DNA of 64,000 bases, taken from the NCBI GenBank assembly GCA_032095175.1, contig DAMCZI010000013.1, positions 56,114 to 120,113 on the forward strand. Reading direction: 5' to 3'. Numbering within the stretch: the first letter of the stretch is position 1; every line of letters begins with the position of its first letter. The position numbers were made by a program, and so were the translations under genes. The stretch is from DAMCZI01 sp032095175. Lineage in GTDB: Bacteria; Bacillota; Clostridia; Clostridiales; Caloramatoraceae. The notes below the pieces were generated by a model. That model searched no databases, was not told the DNA's origin, and worked only from the letters and a program-made list of their open reading frames with translations. Shown piece after piece: positions 51,111-60,133 of the stretch.

Positions 51111-51854
51111 TTACATAACCATTCCTCCGTCAACATTTATTACCTGACCTGTTACATAATTTGAATCCTCAAGGGCTAAAAATAATGCCACTTTTGCCAC
51201 ATCCTCTGGATTTCCTTCCCTCTTCATAGGTACTTTGGATAATATTTCATCTTTAACTTTATCACCTAACACATCGGTCATCCTGGTCCTTATATATCCT
51301 GGTGCAATCGCATTTACATTTATACTTCTACCGGCAAATTCCTTGGCTGCAGACTTTGTCAGAGCTATTACTCCTGCCTTTGATGCAGCATAATTTGCCT
51401 GACCTGCATTTCCCGTTATACCAACAACGGAAGCCATATTTATTATTTTTCCGCTTTTCTGCTTTATCATATACCTTGAAAGGCATTTAATTGTATTAAA
51501 GGTTCCCTTAAGATTTATATCAATAACCTTATCAAAGTCTTCACTTTCCATTCTCATAATAAGGCCATCCCTTGTAACTCCAGCATTATTAACAAGAATA
51601 TCAACACGTCCATACTTATCTATAATATTTTTTATATTCTCTTCAACCTCAGCATAATTTGAAACATCGAACTTCAATGCCTCTGCCTCTCCACCATTTC
51701 TTTCAATTTCCTCTACAACCTCAGTGGCGCCTGATGCATTTCCTCCATAGTTAACTATTACCACAGCACCCTCAAAAGCATAGGACAATGCAATTGCCCT
51801 GCCTATACCTGATGATGCACCGGTAATAAGTGCAATTTTTCCCTTTAATCTCAT
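51111..51854 (-). CDS. fabG: 3-oxoacyl-ACP reductase
   Basis: A 247-residue NADPH-dependent SDR: TGASSGIGRAIAL, NNAGVTRDGLIMR and the catalytic YAASKAGVIALTKSAA. C-terminal YVTGQVINVDGGMVM is diagnostic for FabG. An intergenic repeat (copy C) separates it from fabD. Confidence 0.96.
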   Translation of the reverse strand: MRLKGKIALITGASSGIGRAIALSYAFEGAVVIVNYGGNASGATEVVEEIERNGGEAEALKFDVSNYAEVEENIKNIIDKYGRVDILVNNAGVTRDGLIMRMESEDFDKVIDINLKGTFNTIKCLSRYMIKQKSGKIINMASVVGITGNAGQANYAASKAGVIALTKSAAKEFAGRSINVNAIAPGYIRTRMTDVLGDKVKDEILSKVPMKREGNPEDVAKVALFLALEDSNYVTGQVINVDGGMVM

Positions 51855-51885
51855 ATTTCTACCTCACACAATTGTAAAATGATAT

Positions 51886-51994
51886 ATACAATTCATAAAT
51901 TCTATTACATTCTGTTTTTTCAAACATCCTATAGTCAAAACATAAGAACTATACTATTTTAAAAAACAAAATGTAAGAATTTTATTGGATTGTA
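51886..51994. repeat. Intergenic inverted-repeat family, copy C
   Basis: ATACAATTCATAAATTCTATTACATT and its near complement ending TGTAAGAATTTTATTGG (then ATTGTAT) enclose AAACATCCTA. The right arm extends through the fabD stop codon (51982-51984) and its last three codons (TIQ). Confidence 0.7.
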
Positions 51995-52917
51995 TTTAAA
52001 ACCTTTTCCAAAGATTTCATATCTTCTACATTAAATCCAGTTTTAGTCCTATCAATTTTTCTTACAAAACTTGTTAGGGTTTTGCCTGGACCTACCTCTA
52101 TAAATATTTCTACTCCATCATTTATGAGCTTTTTTATATTATCTTCCCATCTAACAGAGGAAAATATTTGATTTTTCAACTTGCTTGTTGTATTATTTAT
52201 ATCACAGTTATAATATTCATTATCATAATTTGATATTACCATTATATTTGGTGCATTTATTTGCACCTTTTTTATTTCTTTCTCGAGCTCTTCCCCTGCA
52301 TCCTTTAAGAGACTTGAATGAAAGGGTCCGCTTACATTAAGTATAACAGTCTTCATTGCACCTGATGATTTTAATACTTCGCTGGCCTTTTCAACTGCTT
52401 TAGCTTCACCTGTTATTACTATTTGGCCAGGACAGTTATAGTTTGCAACTTCTACTATTCCATTATTCTGAAGACTCATGCAGCACTCTTCAACTGTTTC
52501 CCTATCTAAGCCTAATATTGCAGCCATGGCTCCAACACCCTTAGGTACTGCATTTTCCATTATTAAGCCTCTTTTTCTAACAAGCTTAAGTCCATCTTCA
52601 AAACTTAAAGCATTAGAAGCTACAAGTGCTGAATACTCTCCAAGGCTTAGTCCAGCAGCATACTCTGCTTTAATATTATTTTCTGCTAATACAGAGTATA
52701 TTGCCATGGATGTTGCAACTAATGCTGGTTGAGTGTTTTCAGTTCTTGATAATTCTTCATTACTTCCCTCAAAACACATCTTCGCTATATCCATTCCAAG
52801 AGTTTCATTGGCTCTATTGAAAACATCTCTGGCACATTTATAATTATCATAAATTTCCTTGCCCATTCCGCTGTACTGAGAACCCTGTCCTGAAAACAAA
52901 AAGGCAATTTTTTTCAT
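51982..52917 (-). CDS. fabD: Malonyl-CoA:ACP transacylase
   Basis: A 311-residue acyltransferase loading malonyl onto ACP. The active Ser is in AAGLSLGEYSALVAS (GxSLGE); the catalytic His lies in SGPFHSSLL, and the opening IAFLFSGQGSQYSGMG is typical. The extreme C-terminus is encoded by the end of an inverted-repeat element. Six bases after fabK. Confidence 0.96.
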   Translation of the reverse strand: MKKIAFLFSGQGSQYSGMGKEIYDNYKCARDVFNRANETLGMDIAKMCFEGSNEELSRTENTQPALVATSMAIYSVLAENNIKAEYAAGLSLGEYSALVASNALSFEDGLKLVRKRGLIMENAVPKGVGAMAAILGLDRETVEECCMSLQNNGIVEVANYNCPGQIVITGEAKAVEKASEVLKSSGAMKTVILNVSGPFHSSLLKDAGEELEKEIKKVQINAPNIMVISNYDNEYYNCDINNTTSKLKNQIFSSVRWEDNIKKLINDGVEIFIEVGPGKTLTSFVRKIDRTKTGFNVEDMKSLEKVLNTIQ

Positions 52918-52923
52918 ACTATA

Positions 52924-53859
52924 CTACCATTCCTTTACCTTGCTTAGATTTTCATTGTATTCCTTTATTATATCCTGAATTATTTCATTACAACTTTTTA
53001 TATCATTTATCATTCCTGCAATTTGTCCTGACATCATTGAGCTATTTTGAGTATCTCCATCAACTGCAGCAGCTTTTAGTCCGCCTTTTCCGAGGTTCTC
53101 TATTTCTTCTATACTTGCTCCACTTGATTCTAACTTGTCGAACTGCCTTGTAAGCTTATTTTTAAGACATCTAATCGGATGTCCTGTTGTTCTTCCTGTT
53201 ACAACTGCATCCCTATCCTTTGCAGCTACAATTGCCTCTTTATAGTTTTGATGAACCCAGCATTCCTTAGAACATACAAATCTTGTTCCCATTTGTATTC
53301 CCTCTGCTCCAAGTGCAAAGGCTGCATGCATTCCTCTTCCGTCTGCTATACCGCCTGCTGCAAGTACAGGTATGTTTACTGCATCTACAACCTGTGGTAC
53401 AAGGCAGATTGTGGTTAATTCACCTACATGACCACCTGATTCTGTACCCTCAGCGATTAATCCATCGACGCCTTCCTGTTCAAGCCTTTTAGCAAGTGCC
53501 ACTGAAGGAACAACAGGGAATATTTTTATTCCAGCTTCCTTTAGTGATTTTACATATTTTCCTGGATTTCCAGCACCAGTTGTAATCAAAGCAACCTTTT
53601 CTTCAAGTATTACCTTCATTACATCCTCAACAAAGGGTGAACGAAGCATCACATTAACTCCAAAGGGTTTATCAGTAAGCTCCTTTACACTTCTTATCTG
53701 GTTTCTTACATATTCAGCATCTGCATTTCCTGCAGCTATTATGCCTATTCCACCTGCTTCTGATACAGCTGCAGCAAGATGGTAGGTAGAAACCCAGGCC
53801 ATTCCCCCCTGAAATATAGGGTACTTTATTCCAAGTATTTCACATATTCTATTCTTCAA
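52924..53859 (-). CDS. fabK: Enoyl-ACP reductase II (FMN-dependent)
   Basis: A 311-residue flavoprotein of the nitronate-monooxygenase-like barrel: YPIFQGGMAWVSTYHLAAAVS, GGIGIIAAGN, then LLAAGGIADGRGMHAALGAE-like FMN site and MGTRFV. FabK replaces FabI as the enoyl reductase in clostridia and streptococci and is triclosan-resistant. Lies between fabH and fabD. Confidence 0.95.
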   Translation of the reverse strand: MKNRICEILGIKYPIFQGGMAWVSTYHLAAAVSEAGGIGIIAAGNADAEYVRNQIRSVKELTDKPFGVNVMLRSPFVEDVMKVILEEKVALITTGAGNPGKYVKSLKEAGIKIFPVVPSVALAKRLEQEGVDGLIAEGTESGGHVGELTTICLVPQVVDAVNIPVLAAGGIADGRGMHAAFALGAEGIQMGTRFVCSKECWVHQNYKEAIVAAKDRDAVVTGRTTGHPIRCLKNKLTRQFDKLESSGASIEEIENLGKGGLKAAAVDGDTQNSSMMSGQIAGMINDIKSCNEIIQDIIKEYNENLSKVKEW

Positions 53860-53870
53860 AATATTACCCC

Positions 53871-54857
53871 CTAAATTAACCAGTTGATCATAATTGCTCC
53901 ATATGTCAATCCTGCGCCAAAACCAACAATCACAATCTTGTCTCCAGCTTTTATGTTTCCTTTATGATACTCTTCAAAAAGAGTAACTGGTATTGATGCT
54001 GATGACATATTTCCAAACCTATCAATTGATATACCAACTTTATCCATAGGCATTCCAAGTCTTTTAGCAGCAGATTCAATAATCCTTATGTTTGCCTGAT
54101 GTGGTATCAGATAATCGATATCAGAAACATCAAAACCTGTCTTTTCCAAGAGTTTGTGTACTGCTTCTGGCATTGCTTTTACTGCAAACTTAAATACCTC
54201 TGCTCCTTCCATTCTTGTAAAGTGCTCCCTGTTTTCAACAGTTTCCTTTGATGCAGGCTTTCTTGAACCACCTGCAGGCAGATGAAGATAATTTCCACCA
54301 GTTCCATCAGCCTTAATGTATTCATCAATTATTCCAGCCTCATCTGTTCTTGAAATAACTGCTGCGCCTGCCCCATCTCCAAATAGAACACAAGTATTTC
54401 TATCTGTAAAATCAGTAACACGGGATAGTACATCACAGCCAATCACAAGAATGTTTTTGAAAAAGCCTGTTCTTATGAATTGGGCTGCCGATGTAACACC
54501 ATATATAAACCCTGTACATCCAGCAGATAGGTCAAAGGCTGCTGCATTAACTGCTCCAATATTGCCTTGGACAATTGCTGCTGTTGATGGATACATCATA
54601 TCTGGAGTAACAGTACACACAATAATTAAATCGATGTCCTCTGGAGTTATTCCTGCCATTTTTATTGCGTCATGAGCAGCTTCAGAAGATAAATCAGAGG
54701 CTGCTATATTAGCTTCAGCAATTCTTCTTTCCTTTATCCCAGTTCGTGTTGTTATCCATTCATCGCTGGTTTCTACCATCTTTTCAAGGTCACTATTTGA
54801 GAGTATCCTTTCTGGAAGCCCTATGCCTACTCCTATGATTCCTGCATTGTATGTCAT
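53871..54857 (-). CDS. fabH: Beta-ketoacyl-ACP synthase III
   Basis: A 328-residue initiating condensing enzyme. Catalytic Cys in DLSAGCTGFIYGV (near 112), His in YLIPHQANIRI (near 250), Asn in GNMSSASIPV (near 280). It joins acetyl-CoA or branched acyl-CoA to malonyl-ACP. Thirteen bases after plsX. Confidence 0.97.
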   Translation of the reverse strand: MTYNAGIIGVGIGLPERILSNSDLEKMVETSDEWITTRTGIKERRIAEANIAASDLSSEAAHDAIKMAGITPEDIDLIIVCTVTPDMMYPSTAAIVQGNIGAVNAAAFDLSAGCTGFIYGVTSAAQFIRTGFFKNILVIGCDVLSRVTDFTDRNTCVLFGDGAGAAVISRTDEAGIIDEYIKADGTGGNYLHLPAGGSRKPASKETVENREHFTRMEGAEVFKFAVKAMPEAVHKLLEKTGFDVSDIDYLIPHQANIRIIESAAKRLGMPMDKVGISIDRFGNMSSASIPVTLFEEYHKGNIKAGDKIVIVGFGAGLTYGAIMINWLI

Positions 54858-54869
54858 AAAATATCTCTC

Positions 54870-55877
54870 CTATACATTTTTGTCACTATTGACTCTTTCT
54901 ATCTCATTTCTGATTCCCTCTACAACACCTCCTTCAACTATTGCTATTGCCTGCTTTATTGTATTTTTAACTACCTTAGCAGTTGAAGTCCCATGTGCTT
55001 TTATAACGGGGCCATCAACTCCTATAAGTATTGCGCCGCCATATTCATTATAGTCAAAACGCTTTTTAAACCTTTTAAATACAGGCTTTAAAAGTAATCC
55101 ACCAATTTTACTTCTTTTTGAAGACATTATTTCCTGTTTTAATATATCAAAAATAGTTTTAGCAACTCCTTCAAACATTTTAAGGACTACATTTCCAGTA
55201 AAGCCATCACCTAAAACTATGTCTACATTTCCATCTGGTATATCTCTTGCCTCAACATTTCCTTTAAAGTTTAAATCACTTTCCTTTAATAACTTATGAC
55301 ATTCCTTAACAAATTCTGTTCCCTTTTCCTCTTCAGCACCTATATTTATAAGTCCTATGGAAGGATTTTTAACTTTTAAAACACTCTTTGAATATATATC
55401 TCCCATCATTGCAAACTGAAGTATGTTCTGAGTTTTACATTCTGCATTAGCTCCAGCATCCATAAGAAGGAATGGACCATTTGTACCTGGTATTACAGGT
55501 GCTAGGGCTGGCCTGTCTATTCCCTTTATTCTACCTACAACAAAAAGTCCACCTGCAAGAAGTGCTCCTGTATTTCCAGCAGATATAAAAGCATCTCCTT
55601 TTCTTTCCTTTAACATTCTCATTCCAACAACCATGGAAGAATCCTTCTTTTTTCTTATGGCCTGTGCAGGATGATCATTGTTTGTAATAACCTCTGTTGT
55701 ATGTACTATCTCAATTTTGCTTCTATCAGCATCTTCAGATTTTAAAACATTTTCTATTTGTTCATTATCTCCAACTAAAATAATATCAACATTAAATTCT
55801 TTTGATGCCTCAACAGCACCCTTTACTATTTCTACTGGAGCATTATCTCCACCCATTGCATCAAGTATAATTTTCAT
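54870..55877 (-). CDS. plsX: Phosphate acyltransferase PlsX
   Basis: A 335-residue peripheral membrane enzyme converting acyl-ACP to acyl-phosphate for phospholipid synthesis. It opens MKIILDAMGGDNAPVEIV and has GNTGALLAGG, LMDAGANAECK and GDGFTGNVVLK. Directly after fapR, linking phospholipid and fatty-acid synthesis in one regulon. Confidence 0.96.
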   Translation of the reverse strand: MKIILDAMGGDNAPVEIVKGAVEASKEFNVDIILVGDNEQIENVLKSEDADRSKIEIVHTTEVITNNDHPAQAIRKKKDSSMVVGMRMLKERKGDAFISAGNTGALLAGGLFVVGRIKGIDRPALAPVIPGTNGPFLLMDAGANAECKTQNILQFAMMGDIYSKSVLKVKNPSIGLINIGAEEEKGTEFVKECHKLLKESDLNFKGNVEARDIPDGNVDIVLGDGFTGNVVLKMFEGVAKTIFDILKQEIMSSKRSKIGGLLLKPVFKRFKKRFDYNEYGGAILIGVDGPVIKAHGTSTAKVVKNTIKQAIAIVEGGVVEGIRNEIERVNSDKNV

Positions 55878-55879
55878 AT

Positions 55880-56452
55880 TTACACCTCTTCCTTTTCATC
55901 CATAGCAACTAATGCAAATTTTCCTCTGAATACCTCTTCGTGATTAACATAAATGAAAACCCAAATAAAAAATTTATTGCCTCTGACTCTAATTACTTCA
56001 CCCTTTGCGACCATTCTTTCCCCAGAATGAACAGGCCTTTTATACTTTATGTTTGCTATTCCTGTCAGAGCAGCCTTTGCATCAACTATGGCAAGAGCAA
56101 GAGTTTCTGCCATTGCATATATATGCTGACCCTTTACAACCTTAGTCTTCTCAAAAACCATATTTTTATCAGTATCAAGTATTGATATTGCGCTTTTACC
56201 AGGTGTAATGTCAATTAATTCTCCAACAAATTCTTTTCCTGCTATTGTCTTTACCTTTGCGAAATTGTTTTCTGCAACATTTTTAACCCTTTCCCTAAGC
56301 TCGGGAATTCCAAGCTCCATCCTATCAAGCCTTATAGTTTGAATGGACACATTAAACCTTTCAGCTAGATCCTCATCTGTAATAAAGGGATCTTCCTTCA
56401 GCACGTCCATTAGAGAACTTTGTCTTTCACTCTTTTTGGATTTCACCTTCAT
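55880..56452 (-). CDS. fapR: Fatty acid biosynthesis repressor FapR
   Basis: A 190-residue malonyl-CoA-responsive repressor. N-terminal helix-turn-helix (ITDEDLAERFNVSIQTIRLDR, about 25-45) and a C-terminal hot-dog thioesterase-like ligand domain (KGQHIYAMAETLALAIVDAKA, RPVHSGERMVAKG). The start at 56452 follows AAGGAGTGGGACCT. It is the first gene of the fapR-plsX-fabHKDG-acpP unit and probably regulates itself through a site at its promoter. Confidence 0.93.
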   Translation of the reverse strand: MKVKSKKSERQSSLMDVLKEDPFITDEDLAERFNVSIQTIRLDRMELGIPELRERVKNVAENNFAKVKTIAGKEFVGELIDITPGKSAISILDTDKNMVFEKTKVVKGQHIYAMAETLALAIVDAKAALTGIANIKYKRPVHSGERMVAKGEVIRVRGNKFFIWVFIYVNHEEVFRGKFALVAMDEKEEV

Positions 56453-56476
56453 AGGTCCCACTCCTTATACTTTATT

Positions 56477-56494
56477 TTATGACCTACTACTAAT
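56477..56494 (-). promoter_or_regulatory. Candidate FapR operator
   Basis: On the minus strand TTAGTAGTAGGTCATAA resembles the FapR box TTAGTA-N5-TACTAA: the left half is perfect and the right half matches 4 of 6. It starts about five bases past the -10 box of the fapR promoter, the usual position for repression. Confidence 0.55.
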
Positions 56495-56498
56495 ATTA

Positions 56499-56527
56499 AG
56501 TATATAGGACATTTAAAAATAAATCAA
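56499..56527 (-). promoter_or_regulatory. Promoter of fapR operon
   Basis: -35 TTGATT (56527-56522), 17-base spacer, -10 TATACT (56504-56499). Confidence 0.7.
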
Positions 56528-56546
56528 TATTCTTATGATAATACGA

Positions 56547-56643
56547 TGCAAAAAATCTATTACATTTCATCTTTACAAACATCCCAAGGGGTGAACCAAT
56601 GCTATAGGGCTGTTTGTAAAGATAAAATGTAAGAAATTTATAC
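56547..56643. repeat. Intergenic inverted-repeat family, copy D
   Basis: Same orientation and closest in sequence to copy A: CTATTACATTTCATCTT, AAACATCCCAAGG, GAACCAATGCTATAGGGC, GTTTGTAAAGATAAAATG. Confidence 0.75.
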
Positions 56644-56647
56644 AACC

Positions 56648-56767
56648 TATATATAAATCGTAAAATTCTTTACATTTTGTTTTTTTAAACAGCCCTGCAG
56701 TATTGGTCAGACCTTAGGATGTTTAAAAAGACAGAATGTAATAGAATTTTTGACTTATATATATATA
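56648..56767. repeat. Intergenic inverted-repeat family, copy E
   Basis: Closest to copy B and inverted relative to copy D, only a few bases away: AATTCTTTACATTTTG, AAACAGCCCTGCAG, TTAGGATGTTT, AAAAAGACAGAATGTAATAG, flanked by TATATATA on both sides. Confidence 0.75.
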
Positions 56768-56806
56768 ATACCAATTAATTATAAAAAAATTAAGGACAAA
56801 ATAAAA

Positions 56807-56830
56807 AGAAAGTCTACATGAGACTTTCTT
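56807..56830 (-). terminator. Terminator after rpmF
   Basis: AAGAAAGTCT and AGACTTTCTT around ACATG, followed on the minus strand by TTTTATTTTG. Twelve bases beyond the rpmF stop. Confidence 0.8.
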
Positions 56831-56841
56831 ATTAGAAATAA

Positions 56842-57018
56842 TTATTTTTCAACTACAACTCTGTTTTTGTAGTATCCGCAGTTGCCGCATACTCTGTGAG
56901 CAAGCTTCATTTCATGGCACTGTGGGCATTCTACCATTCCTGGCATTTCAAGTCTCCAGGTCTGTGCTCTTCTTTTATCTCTTCTTGCTTTTGAATGTCT
57001 TCTAGCTGGATTACCCAT
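56842..57018 (-). CDS. rpmF: 50S ribosomal protein L32
   Basis: A 58-residue protein: GNPARRHSKARRDKRRAQTW followed by a zinc ribbon, CPQC (28-31) and CGNC (44-47), so it is the zinc-binding form. GGAGGTG lies before the ATG at 57018, 13 bases after the DUF177 gene, its usual partner. Confidence 0.97.
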   Translation of the reverse strand: MGNPARRHSKARRDKRRAQTWRLEMPGMVECPQCHEMKLAHRVCGNCGYYKNRVVVEK

Positions 57019-57030
57019 TGTTACACCTCC

Positions 57031-57525
57031 TTAATCAACCTTAAAAAGGTCTTTAAGCACTGCAAATTTTGAATCAATGTCTTCTATATTACAGTTACAT
57101 TGATGCCTGTTTAGATTGCTTCCGCATTCCGGGCAAAGTCCCCTGCAATTCTCACTACATAGAAACTTTATTGGTACATGCAGAATAAGATTATCGATTA
57201 CCATATCTGTTAATTCTATGGTATCGCCTTCAAAAGGATATACATCCTCATCCTTTGTGAATTTTGCAAATACTTCATCAAAATCCACATTTACATCATA
57301 ATCAAAGTTTTCAAGACACCTAGAGCATATAACCTCAAAGAGTCCTGAAATACTTCCCTTTAGGTTTATAACTTCCCCATCATATACGGCATTTCCACTT
57401 ACTGTAAGAGGAGATTTGAGTTTTACTTTAAAACTCTCCCTTTCCACATAGGGTTCCTCAAACTTTATTTCAAAGGGCATTTCTACCGTTTTTTTTCTGA
57501 GCAAATTAGAAACATTTAATAACAT
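57031..57525 (-). CDS. DUF177 / YceD family protein
   Basis: A 164-residue protein of the YceD family, conserved beside rpmF and implicated in 23S rRNA accumulation in some bacteria and plants. The core reads VICSRCLENFDYDVNV; the C-terminal end has a Cys cluster CSENCRGLCPECG...CNC that may bind zinc. GAGGTGAG precedes the ATG. Confidence 0.9.
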   Translation of the reverse strand: MLLNVSNLLRKKTVEMPFEIKFEEPYVERESFKVKLKSPLTVSGNAVYDGEVINLKGSISGLFEVICSRCLENFDYDVNVDFDEVFAKFTKDEDVYPFEGDTIELTDMVIDNLILHVPIKFLCSENCRGLCPECGSNLNRHQCNCNIEDIDSKFAVLKDLFKVD

Positions 57526-57554
57526 AGGCTCACCTCAAATTAAACGCCAAAATA

Positions 57555-57583
57555 ATTATATAAATTTGCCCGGTAAAAGTCAA
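57555..57583 (-). promoter_or_regulatory. Promoter of the yceD-rpmF operon
   Basis: -35 TTGACT (57583-57578), 17-base spacer, -10 TATAAT (57560-57555), 30 bases before the start codon. Near-consensus. Confidence 0.75.
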
Positions 57584-57616
57584 GAAAAATTGTAATAGTT
57601 CCTATTAATGGTATTA

Positions 57617-58813
57617 CTATTTTCCTATGATCTCTTCTGTATCCTTAGCAATCATTAATTCCTCATTTGTTGGGATAAGGAATACCTTAACCTTTGAACC
57701 ATCCTTTGAGATTTCTCTTTTCTGTCCTCTAACATTGTTCTTTTCCTTGTCAATTTCTACTCCAAGGAATTCAAGTCCCCTGCAAACTTCTTCTCTTGTA
57801 TCTGCAGCATTTTCACCAAGTCCTGCAGTAAATACTATTGCATCAACACCGCCCATAACTGCAGTGTAAGCACCTACATACTTCTTAACTCTGTAGTGGA
57901 ACATATCAAGGGCAAGCTTTGCTCTTTCATTTCCTTCTTCTGCTGCCTTTTCTATATCTCTAAAGTCACTGCTAACACCTGATATTCCAAATACTCCAGA
58001 CTTTTTGTTCATTACATTGTTTACTTCCTCTACTGACATATTAGCTTCATTCTGAAGGAAAGTAACGATTGCTGGATCCATATCTCCACATCTAGTTCCC
58101 ATAACAAGACCTTCAAGTGGTGTGAATCCCATGCTTGTATCAATTGCCTTTCCCTTTTCAATGGCAGCAACACTTGCTCCATTTCCAAGGTGACAAGTTA
58201 TTATGTTGCAATCCTCAAGCTTCTTTCCAAGCATCTCTGCTGCAACCTGTGATACATATCTATGTGATGTACCGTGGAATCCATATCTTCTAACTCCATG
58301 GTTTTCATATAATTCATATGGAAGAGCATACATATATGCATAGTTAGGCATTGTCTGATGGAAAGCAGTATCAAATACAGCTACCATAGGTGTGTTTGGC
58401 ATTAATCCCTTACATGCCTCTATACCAATCATGTTTGGAGGGTTATGTAATGGTGCAAGCTGAGTACATTCTTCAAGTGTCTTCATAACCTTTTCATCTA
58501 TTAGAACTGAAGAAGCGTATTTTTCTCCTCCATGTACTACTCTATGTCCAACTGCTGATATTTCTGACATATCCTTTATTACACCATGTTTTGCATCTAC
58601 AAGTGCATTAAGTACAAGCTTTATTGCATCCTTGTGATCCTTCATTGGCTGCTCAATTATAACCTTATCCATTCCCTCTGGTCTGTGTGTAAGAACTGAT
58701 CCTTCAATTCCAATTCTTTCAACAAGTCCCTTTGCCATTACTGCTTCATTTTCCATGTTGATTAGCTGATACTTCAATGATGAACTACCACAATTGATAA
58801 CTAAGATCTTCAT
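57617..58813 (-). CDS. ackA: Acetate kinase
   Basis: A 398-residue ASKHA-fold kinase making ATP from acetyl phosphate. Motifs: LVINCGSSSLKYQL, GFHGTSHRYVSQ, CHLGNGASVAAI and FTAGLGENAADTR. The start at 58813 (MKILVINCG) matches family length; an in-frame start 15 codons earlier is unlikely. Seventy bases after pta; together they form the acetate pathway of fermentation. Confidence 0.97.
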   Translation of the reverse strand: MKILVINCGSSSLKYQLINMENEAVMAKGLVERIGIEGSVLTHRPEGMDKVIIEQPMKDHKDAIKLVLNALVDAKHGVIKDMSEISAVGHRVVHGGEKYASSVLIDEKVMKTLEECTQLAPLHNPPNMIGIEACKGLMPNTPMVAVFDTAFHQTMPNYAYMYALPYELYENHGVRRYGFHGTSHRYVSQVAAEMLGKKLEDCNIITCHLGNGASVAAIEKGKAIDTSMGFTPLEGLVMGTRCGDMDPAIVTFLQNEANMSVEEVNNVMNKKSGVFGISGVSSDFRDIEKAAEEGNERAKLALDMFHYRVKKYVGAYTAVMGGVDAIVFTAGLGENAADTREEVCRGLEFLGVEIDKEKNNVRGQKREISKDGSKVKVFLIPTNEELMIAKDTEEIIGK

Positions 58814-58883
58814 AATAATATTTTCTCCCTTCACTTTGGTATTCATAATTATATGCACATTTTTTGGTGCAAAATTAACTTTA

Positions 58884-59888
58884 TTATAGGTTCATTCCCT
58901 GAGCCTGAACTGCTGTTATTGCTACTACATTAACAATATCCTCTGCACTACATCCTCTTGAAAGGTCGTTTATAGGTGCAGCAAATCCCTGGCATATAGG
59001 TCCTATTGCTTCAGCTCCTGCTAATCTCTGTACAAGCTTATATCCTATGTTTCCAGCCTGTAAATCAGGGAATATAAGAACATTTGCCTTTCCTGCAACA
59101 TTACTTCCTGGTGCCTTTAGATTTGCAACCTTGGTAATCAGTGCAGCGTCAAGCTGAAGTTCTCCATCTATCATTATATCAGGAGCCATCTCCTTTGCCA
59201 ACCTTGTTGCCTCAACAACTTTATCAACAAGCTCATGCTTTGCACTTCCCTTTGTTGAGAATGAAAGCATAGCTACCTTTGGTTCTATACCACATAATGC
59301 CTTTCCAGTGTTTGCACTTGCAACTGCTATTGATGCAAGCTCCTCAGCCTTTGGATTTGGATTTACTGCACAATCTCCAAATATGAACAATCCATTATCA
59401 CCTAAATTGCAGTTTGGAACTTCCATAACAAATATACTTGATACTATTGACATTCCAGGAGCTGTCTTTATAATCTGCATTCCTGGTCTTAGAAGATCAC
59501 CAGTTGAATGTACAGCACCTGATACAAGTCCATCAGCATCCTTCATCTTTACCATCATAGTTCCAAAATATATTTCATCTTGAACTATTTCTCTTGCTTT
59601 TTCAATTGTTACTCCCTTGTTCTTCCTTAATTCATAGAATTTTTGAGCATAAGCTTCTAATTTATCAGAAGTCTTTGGGTTAACTATTTTTATCCCCTCA
59701 AGATTTGCTCCTTCATTCTTTGCTGTTTTAAGTATTTCCTCTTCATTTCCTATAAGAATAACGTCAGCAAGGCCTTCTTTTTTAATTATTTCAGCTGCCT
59801 TAACTGTTCTTGGTTCATTTCCCTCAGGTAAAGCTATTACCTTTCTATCTTTTTTAGCACTCAACCATATTTTTTCTACCAAACCCAT
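58884..59888 (-). CDS. pta: Phosphate acetyltransferase
   Basis: A 334-residue short-form enzyme converting acetyl-CoA to acetyl phosphate. Typical blocks: LPEGNEPRTVKAAEII, DADGLVSGAVHSTGDLLRP, FGDCAVNPNP and the C-terminal GPICQGFAAPINDLSRG. No N-terminal regulatory domain. AAAGGAG precedes the ATG. It is upstream of ackA in one operon. Confidence 0.96.
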   Translation of the reverse strand: MGLVEKIWLSAKKDRKVIALPEGNEPRTVKAAEIIKKEGLADVILIGNEEEILKTAKNEGANLEGIKIVNPKTSDKLEAYAQKFYELRKNKGVTIEKAREIVQDEIYFGTMMVKMKDADGLVSGAVHSTGDLLRPGMQIIKTAPGMSIVSSIFVMEVPNCNLGDNGLFIFGDCAVNPNPKAEELASIAVASANTGKALCGIEPKVAMLSFSTKGSAKHELVDKVVEATRLAKEMAPDIMIDGELQLDAALITKVANLKAPGSNVAGKANVLIFPDLQAGNIGYKLVQRLAGAEAIGPICQGFAAPINDLSRGCSAEDIVNVVAITAVQAQGMNL

Positions 59889-60054
59889 ATAAATTCTCCT
59901 TTCGATAATAAAAAATTCTCCAACATGTTAAATTTCTATACAAAATCAAAAATTCCTTCATACATTTATAATGTTTATAATTTATTAAATTATTTACTAT
60001 ATTTTTCAATAACACTTGTCCATTTTCAGTTTTTCTATTTAAGAGAATGAAAAC

Positions 60055-60095
60055 CCACAATCACAGCTTAGTTTTTAAACTCTCTATGATTGTGG
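60055..60095 (-). terminator. Terminator after guaB
   Basis: CCACAATCA (60055-60063) and TGATTGTGG (60087-60095) form a perfect 9-bp stem with a long loop; the minus strand continues GTTTTC. About 40 bases beyond the guaB stop. Confidence 0.7.
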
Positions 60096-60133
60096 ATTAT
60101 ATTTTGTGTTTATTAAATTAACTGTTCCTTAAG

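Noticed and set aside
59854..60060. 68-codon minus-strand ORF upstream of pta
   Set aside because: It overlaps the pta start in another frame, has no ribosome site and reads as AT-rich leader sequence.
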